DNA of 64,000 nucleotides from positions 264,991-328,990 of the forward strand of contig JAFQBN010000002.1 in assembly GCA_017416685.1 (NCBI GenBank), given 5' to 3'. Numbering within the stretch: the first letter of the stretch is position 1; each line of letters opens with the position of its first letter. The DNA comes from Oscillospiraceae bacterium. GTDB lineage: Bacteria; Bacillota; Clostridia; Oscillospirales; Oscillospiraceae. Shown here one piece after another: positions 1 through 8,285 of the stretch. The notes beneath the pieces are model-generated. The model searched no databases. It saw only the letters and a program-made list of their open reading frames with translations, and was not told the origin of the DNA. The position numbers were made by a program, and so were the translations under genes.

Positions 1-826
1 ATCCGGCCTTTCTGGGCTGCTCGGCTTCGGCAGGCTTGGCCGCCGCAGACTCACCGTCCAGAGGGACGTCGATGACCGGGCGGGGGGCGACAGGCTGCTG
101 CGCAGCGGGACGTCTGGCAGAGACCGGCTCGACAGGCGCCGCCGGCTTTTTCTTCTCTTCTTCCGGTTCGGGGTAATCAACATGGGGTCGATTACGGATG
201 TATTCCACCACGTCCATAATGCTGCGGTTGAAGGCGACCAGACACAGCACCACCGCGGCAACGACCATCAGTACCACAGTACCGGGTACGCTGAACAGGG
301 AGCGTCCGCCCTCCGCCAGCACACCGCCGACGATACCGCCGCAGCGGACATTTTGTCCGTCCTTCCACAACTGGCTGACCATCTGACCGGACCAGGCATA
401 GCGCTCCGCCAGGAACAGGTGCAGCAGCACACCGGGCACCACGGGCAAAGCCAGCGTGCAGCCAAGGCGCAGGCGGACCGGTCTGCCGCGATGGAAGGCC
501 AGCACGTAGAATGCCACCAGCAGAATGGGCGGCACGATGTAATAGCCATAGCCCACAAGGCCCTTCAGCAGGGCGCAGAACGCATCGATAAACAGGGCCT
601 CAATATGGAAATAACCAAAGGCAGAGAACAGAGCCAGCACAAGGCACACGGCGGCACCCACCTCGCGTCGGATGGGCCGTTTGACCTCCTGATGCTTGGC
701 AGCAGGCTTGCGCGTGCGGCTTCCGGTTGCCGCGCCTGCACGCGTACTCTGCACGCTGCGTCTTGCGGTCGTATTGACTGCGGTACTTTTTTTCTTGCCC
801 GCAGGTTTCTTTCGTGTTGCAGCCAT
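1..826 (-). CDS. FtsK/SpoIIIE-type DNA translocase, N-terminal part (gene cut by window edge)
   Basis: Only the first 275 codons are in the window; the motor domain lies beyond position 1. The start at 826 follows a GGAAGATCACCC stretch. Residues 1-55 are a basic Lys/Arg/Ala-rich cytoplasmic tail. Hydrophobic segments follow at about 56-72, 90-111, 121-140 and 182-199, matching the four-helix membrane anchor of FtsK/SpoIIIE. From about 215 an acidic then Pro/Ala-rich linker begins, as expected before the ATPase. Family members pump chromosomal DNA through the division or sporulation septum. The neighbour tepA also lies beside spoIIIE in Bacillus subtilis, which supports the call. Without the motor and gamma domains I cannot say whether it is the vegetative or the sporulation type. 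Confidence 0.85.
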   Translation of the reverse strand, partial: MAATRKKPAGKKKSTAVNTTARRSVQSTRAGAATGSRTRKPAAKHQEVKRPIRREVGAAVCLVLALFSAFGYFHIEALFIDAFCALLKGLVGYGYYIVPPILLVAFYVLAFHRGRPVRLRLGCTLALPVVPGVLLHLFLAERYAWSGQMVSQLWKDGQNVRCGGIVGGVLAEGGRSLFSVPGTVVLMVVAAVVLCLVAFNRSIMDVVEYIRNRPHVDYPEPEEEKKKPAAPVEPVSARRPAAQQPVAPRPVIDVPLDGESAAAKPAEAEQPRKAG

Positions 827-851
827 GGGTGATCTTCCTTTCTCGACGGTA

Positions 852-1697
852 TCAGACCAGCGTCCAGCCGGTCAGGCTGAGGACGAGGAACAGCAGACCC
901 GCACCCCAGCAGTAGTAGGCAAATGCACCGAACTTTCCCTTAGCGGCCAGCAGATTGACAAGGCCGATGGAGAAATATCCCACCACACCGGCCACGACCA
1001 TACCCACAAGGTACTTGGGCAGCAGGCCGGCAGCCAGACCGCCGTCCATCTCCAGCACGTCCAGCACCTCCAGCAGGGTGGCACCCAGCACGGCGGGCAG
1101 GGACATCAGAAAAGAGTAGCGCACAGCAAAGCTGCGCTCAAACCCCAGCGCCATACCGGCGGAGATCGTGGTGCCGGAACGGGACAGCCCGGGAATGGTG
1201 GCAATACCCTGGGCAATGCCGACAAGCAGCACGTCGCGCTTGCGGGCAGTGGCCGCAGTCTTCCGTCCCCTGGCCATACGGTCGGACAGGAACAGCAGAC
1301 AGCCGGTGGCCAACAGAGCGCAGCACACGAATACGGGACTGTTGCCCAGCCCCTCCACCAGATCCTTCACCGGCAAAATCACAAGCAGGGGCAGCGTACC
1401 CAAAATCACCAGCCACACCATGCGCCGCGCTTCGGGCACGGGTTTGACACGGTACTGCCTGCAAAACAGCGCCCGCAAACTCAGAAAAAACTCATACACC
1501 ATAGCGGTGATGTCCCGCCAGTAGTACACACACACGGCGATCAAAGTCGCAAAATGAAGCAGGACGTTAAACAGGTTGTCCGCCTCTTTCAAGCCGAAGA
1601 AGTGCTGAAACAAAGTCAAATGCCCGGAACTGGAGATGGGCAGAAATTCCGCCACACCCTGCACCAGACCCAAGACTACAGACATTAAGTAAGTCAC
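852..1697 (-). CDS. uppP: Undecaprenyl-diphosphatase UppP (BacA family)
   Basis: Membrane enzyme that removes one phosphate from undecaprenyl pyrophosphate, recycling the lipid carrier for peptidoglycan synthesis. The 281-residue product has the two family signatures: EFLPISSSGHL near the N-terminus and IPGLSRSGTT in the second half, the latter holding the catalytic Ser/Arg loop. Several hydrophobic helices fill the rest, and length is typical. The chosen start is a GTG at 1697, about 10 bases after GGGAGG; an ATG four codons later is too far from that site. It is read toward the ftsK-like gene and may be cotranscribed with it. Members of this family can raise bacitracin tolerance, but nothing here shows that as a special role. 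Confidence 0.97.
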   Translation of the reverse strand: MTYLMSVVLGLVQGVAEFLPISSSGHLTLFQHFFGLKEADNLFNVLLHFATLIAVCVYYWRDITAMVYEFFLSLRALFCRQYRVKPVPEARRMVWLVILGTLPLLVILPVKDLVEGLGNSPVFVCCALLATGCLLFLSDRMARGRKTAATARKRDVLLVGIAQGIATIPGLSRSGTTISAGMALGFERSFAVRYSFLMSLPAVLGATLLEVLDVLEMDGGLAAGLLPKYLVGMVVAGVVGYFSIGLVNLLAAKGKFGAFAYYCWGAGLLFLVLSLTGWTLV

Positions 1698-1738
1698 GTG
1701 ATATGTACCCTCCCGGATTTGAAATTCATTTCTAATAT

Positions 1739-1767
1739 ATTATCACACTTTGCGCAACATTTCCAGT
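1739..1767 (-). promoter_or_regulatory. Possible promoter for uppP, extended -10
   Basis: The minus strand reads TGTGATAAT, an extended -10 element, about 40 bases before the uppP start. The -35 hexamer 17 bases upstream (ACTGGA) is weak. Uncertain. Confidence 0.35.
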
Positions 1768-1773
1768 TCTTTT

Positions 1774-1807
1774 CAAAAAGAATTATGTAAACAGGTTTTC
1801 ACCTGTT
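1774..1807 (-). terminator. Terminator-like hairpin at the tepA stop
   Basis: Seven-base arms AACAGGT and ACCTGTT with a GAAA tetraloop on the minus strand; the tepA stop codon lies within it. The T run (about 8 bases later, TTCTTTTT) is separated from the stem, so termination may be weak and partial readthrough to uppP is likely. Confidence 0.5.
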
Positions 1808-2503
1808 TTGTTTTGCTTTTTCCCCCTCGATCATCTCGTGCAGACATCCCAGAGCATCGGACAGCCCGCCGATCCGGTCGATGATGCCCAGCTGCACCGC
1901 CTCCTCTCCGTAGATCACGCTGCCCACGTCCGCAGCAAGCTGCCCGGTTTGCAGCATAAGGCGTGTAAAGTCCTCCCGCTTCACATTACTGTTGGCGGTA
2001 ACAAACTGAATGATCCGCTCCTGGATGCGTTCAAAGTAGTAAAAGGTCTGGGGTACACCGATGATCAGGCCGTTCATCCGAACCGGGTGGATGGTCATGG
2101 CAGCCGACGGTGCGATAAAGGACCGCTTAGCCGACACCGCCAGCGGCACACCGATGGAGTGTCCCCCGCCCAGCACCAGCGACACCGTGGGCTTGGACAT
2201 ACTGGAGATCAGTTCCGCAATGGCAAGTCCCGCCTCGATGTCGCCGCCCACGGTGTTCAGCAGCACCAGCAGGCCGTCTACCTCGTCGCTCTCCTCCACC
2301 ATGGCAAGCAGGGGCATCACATGTTCGTACTTGGTGCTTTTGCTGTCCGCGGGCAGCATTTGATGTCCCTCGATCTGACCCACCACGGTCAGCACGTGGA
2401 CCCTCCCCTTCCCGCTTTCGATCAGCGCCGAGCCAAGCTCCACAATGGGTTCCACCGTCCGCTCTTTGGACAACAGGCCCTCTTCTTTCTTTTCTTCGTC
2501 CAT
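1799..2503 (-). CDS. tepA: TepA/YmfB-type ClpP-fold serine protease
   Basis: A 234-residue member of the ClpP/crotonase-fold protease group related to Bacillus TepA (translocation-enhancing protein). The catalytic triad can be placed as Ser116 in GGGHSIG, His139 in TIHPV and Asp192 in LAADVG, so it looks active. The N-terminal 30 residues are charged and lack a signal peptide, so it is cytoplasmic. The start at 2503 sits 5 bases after GGAGGTG; the frame is open further upstream but has no comparable site. In Bacillus the gene lies just before spoIIIE; here uppP is between them. Its substrates are not established in this group, and I infer none. Confidence 0.88.
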   Translation of the reverse strand: MDEEKKEEGLLSKERTVEPIVELGSALIESGKGRVHVLTVVGQIEGHQMLPADSKSTKYEHVMPLLAMVEESDEVDGLLVLLNTVGGDIEAGLAIAELISSMSKPTVSLVLGGGHSIGVPLAVSAKRSFIAPSAAMTIHPVRMNGLIIGVPQTFYYFERIQERIIQFVTANSNVKREDFTRLMLQTGQLAADVGSVIYGEEAVQLGIIDRIGGLSDALGCLHEMIEGEKAKQNR

Positions 2504-2555
2504 ATCGCACCTCCGCACATTTTCTTTATTGTGTGCGGCAGGCGCGTTTCTATGC

Positions 2556-2593
2556 AAAAACAGCGGCAAGTACGAAACTTGCCGCCGTTTTTC
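2556..2593 (-). terminator. Terminator of the ddl-to-aminopeptidase operon
   Basis: Stem CGGCGGCAAG / CTTGCCGCTG with a 7-base loop and T runs on both sides, starting just after the aminopeptidase stop. It separates the ten-gene operon from tepA. Confidence 0.85.
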
Positions 2594-2596
2594 AAA

Positions 2597-4006
2597 TTAT
2601 TTTGCGTTGAAGATGGCGCTCATGCCGCGGTAAGTCATATAGCAGTCCAGCTTGCCCACGGTTTCAAAGGGAGCGTGCATGGACAGCACGGGTACACCGG
2701 CATCAATGGTGTCGATGTTGCGGTTGGCCATATAGCAGGCCACGGTACCGCCGCCGCCGGCATCCACCTTGCCCAGCTCCGCCATCTGCCATGCCACATC
2801 GGCCTCGTCCAACACACGGCGGACGTAGGCCACCACCTCGGCCGAGGCATCGGAAGCACCGGACTTGCCCCGAGCGCCGGTGTACTTGCACAGGCCCATG
2901 CCGTAGTTGACAAAGGCGCTGTTGCGCTTTTCATACACCTCGGCGTAGTTGGGGTCGTAGGCCGCAGTCACGTCGGCAGACAGGCAGAAGGACTTCTCGT
3001 AGCAGGCACTCAGGGACACGTTCTGCCCGGCACACAGGTCCTCCATAAAGGTATCAAAGGCAGAGGACTGCATACCGCTGACACCCTCGGAGCCGATCTC
3101 CTCCTTGTCCGCCAGCATGCAGATGGCAGTGCGCTCGGGAGTATCCAGCTCCAGCAGAGCGGCAAGACTCGCGTAGGCACACACCCGGTCATCGTGACCG
3201 TAAGCGCCAATGAGGGAGCGGTCAAAGCCGATGTCCGAGGCGTTGAAGGCAGGCACGGCGCACAGCTCGGCGGAGATGAAGTCCTCCTCCACAATGCCGT
3301 ACTTTTCGTGCAGCAGTTCCAGCACGGTCAGCTTGACGCGGTCGGCACCGTCATCGTCGGCCAGAGGACGGCTGCCCACCAGAATGTTCAGGTTTTCACC
3401 GGGAACGGCGTCAGCCATCAGCTTTTTGGCCTGTTCAGCACCCAGATGGGGCAGCAGGTCATTGATGACGAAACGAGGTTCCCCCTCACCGTTGCCAATG
3501 CAAACACGGACCACACTGCCATCCCGCAGCGCCACCGCACCGCGCAGCTCCAGGGGAACCGCCAGCCACTGGTACTTGCGCACGCCGCCGTAGTAATGGG
3601 TCTTGAAATAACCCAGCTCCTCCGCCTCGTACAGCGGATTCTGCTTCAGATCCAGGCGGGGGGAATCGATATGGGCGGCAGTGATGTTCACGCCGCAGTC
3701 CAATCCCTTCTTACCCACGACCGCCAGCATGACCGCCTTACCCCGGTTGACCCGGTACACCCGGTCCCCGGCCTTGAGGGTCATGCCCCGCTCGTAGGGC
3801 TTGAAGCCGGCCGCCTCGGCCAGCGCCACAGTGCGATCCACGCACTCGCGCTCAGTCTTGCCGGCATCCAAAAACTGCTTATAACCAACACAATAGGCCT
3901 CCATAGCCTGCAGGTCGCTTTCGTTCATGCGGTCATAGCCGTTCTTGCGTTTGTAGATCAGGGTCTCGCGCAGCTGTGCGCCCCGGGTCATTTCCTTGTC
4001 CGCCAT
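2597..4006 (-). CDS. M18 family aminopeptidase
   Basis: A 469-residue cytoplasmic metallopeptidase that trims N-terminal residues from peptides using two metal ions. His112 and Asp114 in AHIDSPRLDLK, and the downstream DKEEIGSEGVSG segment, are the expected metal-binding and catalytic regions of M18 (aspartyl/leucyl aminopeptidase) enzymes. The start ATG overlaps the coaE stop by one base (TAATG), with AGGAGG just upstream, so it is translationally coupled. It is the last gene of the ddl operon and is followed by a strong hairpin terminator. Substrate preference cannot be read from the sequence. Confidence 0.93.
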   Translation of the reverse strand: MADKEMTRGAQLRETLIYKRKNGYDRMNESDLQAMEAYCVGYKQFLDAGKTERECVDRTVALAEAAGFKPYERGMTLKAGDRVYRVNRGKAVMLAVVGKKGLDCGVNITAAHIDSPRLDLKQNPLYEAEELGYFKTHYYGGVRKYQWLAVPLELRGAVALRDGSVVRVCIGNGEGEPRFVINDLLPHLGAEQAKKLMADAVPGENLNILVGSRPLADDDGADRVKLTVLELLHEKYGIVEEDFISAELCAVPAFNASDIGFDRSLIGAYGHDDRVCAYASLAALLELDTPERTAICMLADKEEIGSEGVSGMQSSAFDTFMEDLCAGQNVSLSACYEKSFCLSADVTAAYDPNYAEVYEKRNSAFVNYGMGLCKYTGARGKSGASDASAEVVAYVRRVLDEADVAWQMAELGKVDAGGGGTVACYMANRNIDTIDAGVPVLSMHAPFETVGKLDCYMTYRGMSAIFNAK

Positions 4007-4623
4007 TATCTTGTTCCTCCTGTTTCGTATTGGGTCATGATCCCTTCAAACAATGCCTTCGCCCGCCCGGCAAACTGCTCCGGGTCGGTACAATCGTTGT
4101 ATAAAACGTGGTCACAGTTTGCCCGGAAAAAGGCATCCTCTTTCTGCGCCGCCACGCGGCTGCGGGCATATTCTTCGCCGATGCCCTCCCGGGCGCAGAT
4201 GCGGCGCACCCGCTCTTCCGGCGGAGCCAGCACCGCAACCGTGGTGTCACACCGGGCAGCAAGCCCGCTTTCGATGATGGTGATGCCATCAACTGCAGCA
4301 AGCCGTTTCCCCTGCTCTTTTGCCGCAGCAAGCGCCCGCTCAACCGCAGCGGTAACAAAAGGCTTTATGATAGCATCCAAGTCCGCAAGGGCCTTGGCAT
4401 CACCAAAGACTACCCGGCCCAGCGCCTTGCGGTCGATGCCGCCATCTGCCGTTTTAATATCGCCAAAGCGATTGCAAAGAAACGTCTGTAAAGTTGTATC
4501 ACTTTTCAGCAATTCATGATAGACCGCATCGCAGTCCACCACCGTGCCACCCAGTTTTTCAACCTGATTGAGGGCGGTGGTTTTGCCCGCACCGGTGGGG
4601 CCGGTAATTCCGATCACGATCAT
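4006..4623 (-). CDS. coaE: Dephospho-CoA kinase
   Basis: Catalyses the last step of coenzyme A synthesis, phosphorylating dephospho-CoA on the ribose 3' hydroxyl. The P-loop GPTGAGKTT is at residues 8-16, followed by a Cys-Asp-Ala segment (VVDCDAVYH) typical of the CoaE acceptor site. At 205 residues it has normal length. The ATG overlaps the preceding tsaC/sua5 stop in an ATGA arrangement and its own stop overlaps the aminopeptidase start, placing it inside a coupled operon. No unusual residues noticed. Confidence 0.97.
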   Translation of the reverse strand: MIVIGITGPTGAGKTTALNQVEKLGGTVVDCDAVYHELLKSDTTLQTFLCNRFGDIKTADGGIDRKALGRVVFGDAKALADLDAIIKPFVTAAVERALAAAKEQGKRLAAVDGITIIESGLAARCDTTVAVLAPPEERVRRICAREGIGEEYARSRVAAQKEDAFFRANCDHVLYNDCTDPEQFAGRAKALFEGIMTQYETGGTR

Positions 4624-5639
4624 GGCTCCACCTCGATCACATGGAAGCCGGCAGCCTTACTCAGTCGGTTGACCACCGCAAGGCCGATGCCGGAACTGTC
4701 GGGACATTGTGCCCAGATGGCCAAAACCTCTGTATGGTCAAAGGCACGCAGGGCATCAAAAATATGCCGCGCCTGCTCCTGCTTGTCCGCAAACTTGCCC
4801 ACGGCGATCACGTGACAGCCGGGGAATTGGTCGGAATACTCGTCAAAGCAAATCACTCCGTCCCCGCCCTTTGCGTGGGACAGGATGTAGCCTGCCGTAG
4901 CCTTGGCGTCACCGGTCACCACAGTCACCGGCGCACGGGGCGCATAGTGGCGGTAGGCCATACCGGGGGCTTTCGGTTTCTCTCCCGCCCGCATCTGTCG
5001 GCGGACAGCGGGATCGACTTCCACCTCGCCCAGCACCTCGGTCAGCTGCTCCAGAGTGATTCCGCCGGGCCGCAGCAGTCGGGGCGGGGTGCAGGTCAGG
5101 TCAATGATGGTGGACTCCACACCCACACCGCAGGGACCTCCGTCCACGATGGCATCGATCTTACCGTCCATATCCTCCAGCATGTGGGCCGCGGTGGTGG
5201 GACTGGGCCGTCCGGAGGTGTTTCCCGAAGGCGCCGCCACCGGCACGCCCGCCAGACGGATGATCTCCCGACACAGCTCATGGCCCGGGCAGCGGATACC
5301 CACGGTATCAAGGCCCGCGGTCACCCGGTCAGACACCAGCGCACTGCGGGGCAGTACCATGGTCATAGGGCCGGGCCAGAAGCGTTCTGCCAGCCGCCAC
5401 GCCGTATCCGGCACGTCAGTGCAGTATTGCTCCAGCCACGCCGCTTCGGGGATGTGGATGATCAGTGGGTTATCCTGAGGCCGCCCCTTTGCGATGAAAA
5501 TATTGGCCACCGCTGTATCGTCAAGAGCATTGGCGCCCAGGCCGTACACCGTTTCGGTTGGGATACCCACAAGGCCACCTTCCCGCAGGATGCGGGCCGC
5601 TTCTTCCGTATCCGATTGTGTCAAAACTTTAGTATTCAC
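4620..5639 (-). CDS. L-threonylcarbamoyladenylate synthase, long Sua5/YwlC type
   Basis: Makes threonylcarbamoyl-AMP, the intermediate for the t6A modification at position 37 of ANN-reading tRNAs. The YrdC/Sua5 core fills about residues 1-200 with the KGRPxxNPL segment and a following proline-rich ATP site; the rest is the Sua5 C-terminal domain, giving 339 residues as usual for the long form. I chose the GTG at 5639 because GGAG lies 8 bases upstream and it falls just after the gph stop; the frame stays open upstream inside gph but that extension is not conserved-looking. It overlaps coaE by four bases. The family is called tsaC, sua5 or ywlC in different organisms. Confidence 0.95.
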   Translation of the reverse strand: MNTKVLTQSDTEEAARILREGGLVGIPTETVYGLGANALDDTAVANIFIAKGRPQDNPLIIHIPEAAWLEQYCTDVPDTAWRLAERFWPGPMTMVLPRSALVSDRVTAGLDTVGIRCPGHELCREIIRLAGVPVAAPSGNTSGRPSPTTAAHMLEDMDGKIDAIVDGGPCGVGVESTIIDLTCTPPRLLRPGGITLEQLTEVLGEVEVDPAVRRQMRAGEKPKAPGMAYRHYAPRAPVTVVTGDAKATAGYILSHAKGGDGVICFDEYSDQFPGCHVIAVGKFADKQEQARHIFDALRAFDHTEVLAIWAQCPDSSGIGLAVVNRLSKAAGFHVIEVEP

Positions 5640-5653
5640 AATCAAAACTCCAA

Positions 5654-6328
5654 TTATGCACCCAAAATAATGTTCAGCAGGTCTCCCGGGGTGGCGGCGA
5701 TGTAGTCCGCGCCCTCCCCTTCCAGCTCCTGTCTGCTGCGGAAGCCCCACAGCACACCGCAGCCGGCAAGGCCGCTGTTCCTAGCCGTTTGAATGTCCAC
5801 GTTGCTGTCACCCACAAACAGGGTGTTCTCTTTGCGGGCCCCCATGCGCTCCAGCAGTTTATGTACCGGCGCGGGGTCAGGCTTCAGCGGCACACCGGGC
5901 AGACCGCCCTGCACCAGCCGGAACATGCCGGGATAGTACTGCTCCATCACCGGGCCGGCGGCAGCATCGGGTTTGTTGGTCAGCACCGCGACGTTCACCC
6001 CCGCCTGTTTCAGCTTATCCACCAGTTCCGGCATGCCCGCGTACGGACAGGTCTTGTCCGCCTTGTGCTGCTCATAATAGACCAGAAATTCATCCAGCGC
6101 CTTCTGCCCCAGCTGTGTACCCCGGACGGACTCCGGAATGGCGCGCTCCACCAGTTTTGCTGCCCCATTGCCAACGAAATAGCAGTAGGCGGAGTAGTCG
6201 TGGGTCGGCCAGCCGTGGCTGGCGCAGACATGGTTGCAGGAGTCGGCCAAATCTGCCAGCGTATCCAGCAGCGTGCCGTCCAGATCAAAAATCACATTGG
6301 AAAACCGGGGTTTATCAGTAGTAGGCAT
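5654..6328 (-). CDS. HAD-superfamily phosphatase, phosphoglycolate phosphatase-like
   Basis: A 224-residue haloacid dehalogenase hydrolase. The nucleophile motif DLDGTLLD begins at Asp15, motif II is the VLTNKP segment, and motif III/IV is seen as KPDPAP and VGDSNVDIQTA. This combination with an alpha-helical cap fits the Gph/PGP group that dephosphorylates 2-phosphoglycolate, a by-product of DNA repair, but HAD substrate calls are loose. Its start overlaps the end of the small upstream gene by 14 bases, so it is probably translated by coupling. Confidence 0.88.
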   Translation of the reverse strand: MPTTDKPRFSNVIFDLDGTLLDTLADLADSCNHVCASHGWPTHDYSAYCYFVGNGAAKLVERAIPESVRGTQLGQKALDEFLVYYEQHKADKTCPYAGMPELVDKLKQAGVNVAVLTNKPDAAAGPVMEQYYPGMFRLVQGGLPGVPLKPDPAPVHKLLERMGARKENTLFVGDSNVDIQTARNSGLAGCGVLWGFRSRQELEGEGADYIAATPGDLLNIILGA

Positions 6329-6584
6329 TGATCTTCATGCCTCCCAGCTCAATGATAGTATCCTGAGGAAAGCCCACCCGCATCACAAAGCTCTTTACTG
6401 CTCCCTGTGCCAGTTTGGGATTGTGGAAGTCCTCCTCCAGATCCAGGTCGATACGGCCGCCCTGCCCGGTAACGACCACGTCGTTGACCACGCCGCCGTC
6501 GTCCATGGCCTGATTCAGGCCCTCTACGACCTCACCCAGCTCCATGCCCGCAGGCAGAGCGGTATAGTGAATAAACATATCCAT
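6315..6584 (-). CDS. Small uncharacterised protein between prfA and gph
   Basis: An 89-residue protein I do not recognise. The reading is supported by its operon position: it starts 15 bases after the prfA stop, with GGAG 9 bases before the ATG, and overlaps the next gene. It is acidic, has no membrane segment or signal peptide, no cysteine pairs, and shows alternating hydrophobic positions such as GMELGEVVEGLNQAMDD and GGRIDLDLEEDF, suggesting a small alpha/beta fold. A role linked to translation or metabolism is only suggested by its neighbours. A link to any named family would need a profile search. Confidence 0.7.
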   Translation of the reverse strand: MDMFIHYTALPAGMELGEVVEGLNQAMDDGGVVNDVVVTGQGGRIDLDLEEDFHNPKLAQGAVKSFVMRVGFPQDTIIELGGMKINAYY

Positions 6585-6599
6585 TTCAAGTCACTCCAA

Positions 6600-7661
6600 T
6601 TAACTGTTATTCGCCTTCAGCCGTTCAGCCTGATCGGCGGTCACCAAAGCGTTGATGACCTCCTCCAGATCACCGTCCATCACGTTGTCCAGCTGGTACA
6701 GGGTCAACCCGATACGGTGATCGGTCAGCCGTCCCTGTGGGAAATTATAGGTGCGGATCCGCTCGTTGCGCATACCGCTGCCGATCTGACTGCGTCGCTG
6801 GGCGCAGAAGTCGCTGTCCATACGTTCCTGCTCCTGCTCGTACAGGCGGGAGGCCAAAATCCGCATGGCCTTATCCCGGTTCTGGAACTGACTGCGCTCC
6901 TGTTGACATTCTACTACCATGCCGGTAGGTTTGTGAATCAGGCGCACAGCGGAGGAGGTTTTGTTCACGTGCTGGCCGCCCGCGCCGGAGGAACGGAACA
7001 CCTGCATCTCCACATCGGCAGGGTCCAGCCTCACGTCGGCGGTCTCCCGCTGGGGCAGCACCGCCACCGTGACGGTGGAGGTGTGGACGCGGCCGCCGGA
7101 CTCGGTCTCCGGCACGCGCTGGACACGGTGAACGCCGCTTTCAAACTTCAGTCGTGAAAACACGTCCACGCCCTCAATTGTGAATGATATTTCCTTGACA
7201 CCGCCCAGCTCCGTTTCGTTCAGACTGGCAATTTCGGTATGCCAGTGCTGCCGCTCGGAGAACATGGAGTACATGCGGTACAGAGAATGGGCAAACAGGG
7301 CGGCTTCCTCCCCGCCCACACCGGCCCGTATCTCCACCACCACGTTACGGTGGTCGTCCGGGTCACGGGGCAGCAGCAAAAGCTGCAGCTCCTGCTCCAG
7401 CCGCTCCTGCTCCCGCCGGGCCAGCAGGCATTCCTCCTGCGCCAGATCCTTCATTTCCGGGTCGCTCATCAGCATCTGCGCTTCCCGCTCAGCCTTTTGG
7501 GCGCAGCACAGGGCGCGATAGGTCTCGATGATAGGCTGCAGTTCCGCCTGCTCCCGGTTCAATTTGGCCACAAGGGCCGGGTCCGCATAGGTTTCGGTGG
7601 CGGCCAGCCGTGCTTCGATCTGGCTGTATTTTGCTTCCACTTCCTGCAGCTTATCCAGCAT
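6600..7661 (-). CDS. prfA: Peptide chain release factor 1
   Basis: Recognises UAA and UAG stop codons in the ribosomal A site and triggers hydrolysis of the peptidyl-tRNA. The catalytic GGQ is at residues 228-230 inside SSGAGGQHVNK, and the codon-reading PxT tripeptide is Pro184-Glu185-Thr186, the form also found in Bacillus RF1, which separates it from RF2 (SPF). Length 353 residues is normal. A GGAGG site precedes the ATG. Often prmC follows prfA; here it does not, at least within the window. Confidence 0.98.
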   Translation of the reverse strand: MLDKLQEVEAKYSQIEARLAATETYADPALVAKLNREQAELQPIIETYRALCCAQKAEREAQMLMSDPEMKDLAQEECLLARREQERLEQELQLLLLPRDPDDHRNVVVEIRAGVGGEEAALFAHSLYRMYSMFSERQHWHTEIASLNETELGGVKEISFTIEGVDVFSRLKFESGVHRVQRVPETESGGRVHTSTVTVAVLPQRETADVRLDPADVEMQVFRSSGAGGQHVNKTSSAVRLIHKPTGMVVECQQERSQFQNRDKAMRILASRLYEQEQERMDSDFCAQRRSQIGSGMRNERIRTYNFPQGRLTDHRIGLTLYQLDNVMDGDLEEVINALVTADQAERLKANNS

Positions 7662-7676
7662 GGCGGGCCTCCTTTC

Positions 7677-8285
7677 TCATCGGTCAACGATAAACGATTT
7701 TACAAGGGCCAGCGGCTCGCGGATATACATCCACAGCCGGGACGGCGCGTGAGAGCTTGGTGCGGCGAGGACGGAGAGGTACTCTCCCTGTCCCGTCACC
7801 CGGTCCCACAGCATTTTAGCACGGGTCAGGTGGAAGCCGTTGGACACCACCAGCACGCCGTCGGCAGGGTCAAGCCCCTGCTCCTGCATCAGCTCCGAGC
7901 TGCAGATCATATTCTGGTAGGTGTTGTGGGACACATCCTCCACCAAAATTTTCTCGTCCGGGATACCGGCTTCTACCAGATAGTCCCGCATGACGGCAGC
8001 CTCGCTGGCATGCTCGTCATTTCCCTTGCCGCCGGAAACGATCACTGTCACATCCGGATGGTCTGCAAGGTATTCAATGGCCGTATCAAGACGATCCTGC
8101 AGCAGAATGGAGGGTCCCCACGGGTGGACCTGACAGCCCAGCACGATCATGGTCTTGGGTTCCCCCTCCACCCGATCGTACTCACCGCTGATCACTACGC
8201 CGAGCAGGGCGGAGTAGCACAGCACCCCGGCAAGGATCAGAATGCACAGCGTCCGCAGCCAGCGGTTGTGCCATATCTTTTTCAT
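7677..8285 (-). CDS. DUF218 (YdcF/SanA/ElyC-like) membrane-anchored protein
   Basis: A 202-residue protein with one N-terminal transmembrane helix (about residues 8-32) and an extracytoplasmic DUF218 domain. Family signatures are IVLGCQV, the RLDTAIEYL helix, IVSGGKG and the SHNTYQN segment. Relatives affect envelope integrity or carrier-lipid use in enterobacteria (SanA, ElyC), but biochemical functions are mostly unknown. The ATG overlaps the ABC-F stop as ATGA. Presence in an operon with murF and ddl makes an envelope role plausible; this is inference. Confidence 0.88.
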   Translation of the reverse strand: MKKIWHNRWLRTLCILILAGVLCYSALLGVVISGEYDRVEGEPKTMIVLGCQVHPWGPSILLQDRLDTAIEYLADHPDVTVIVSGGKGNDEHASEAAVMRDYLVEAGIPDEKILVEDVSHNTYQNMICSSELMQEQGLDPADGVLVVSNGFHLTRAKMLWDRVTGQGEYLSVLAAPSSHAPSRLWMYIREPLALVKSFIVDR

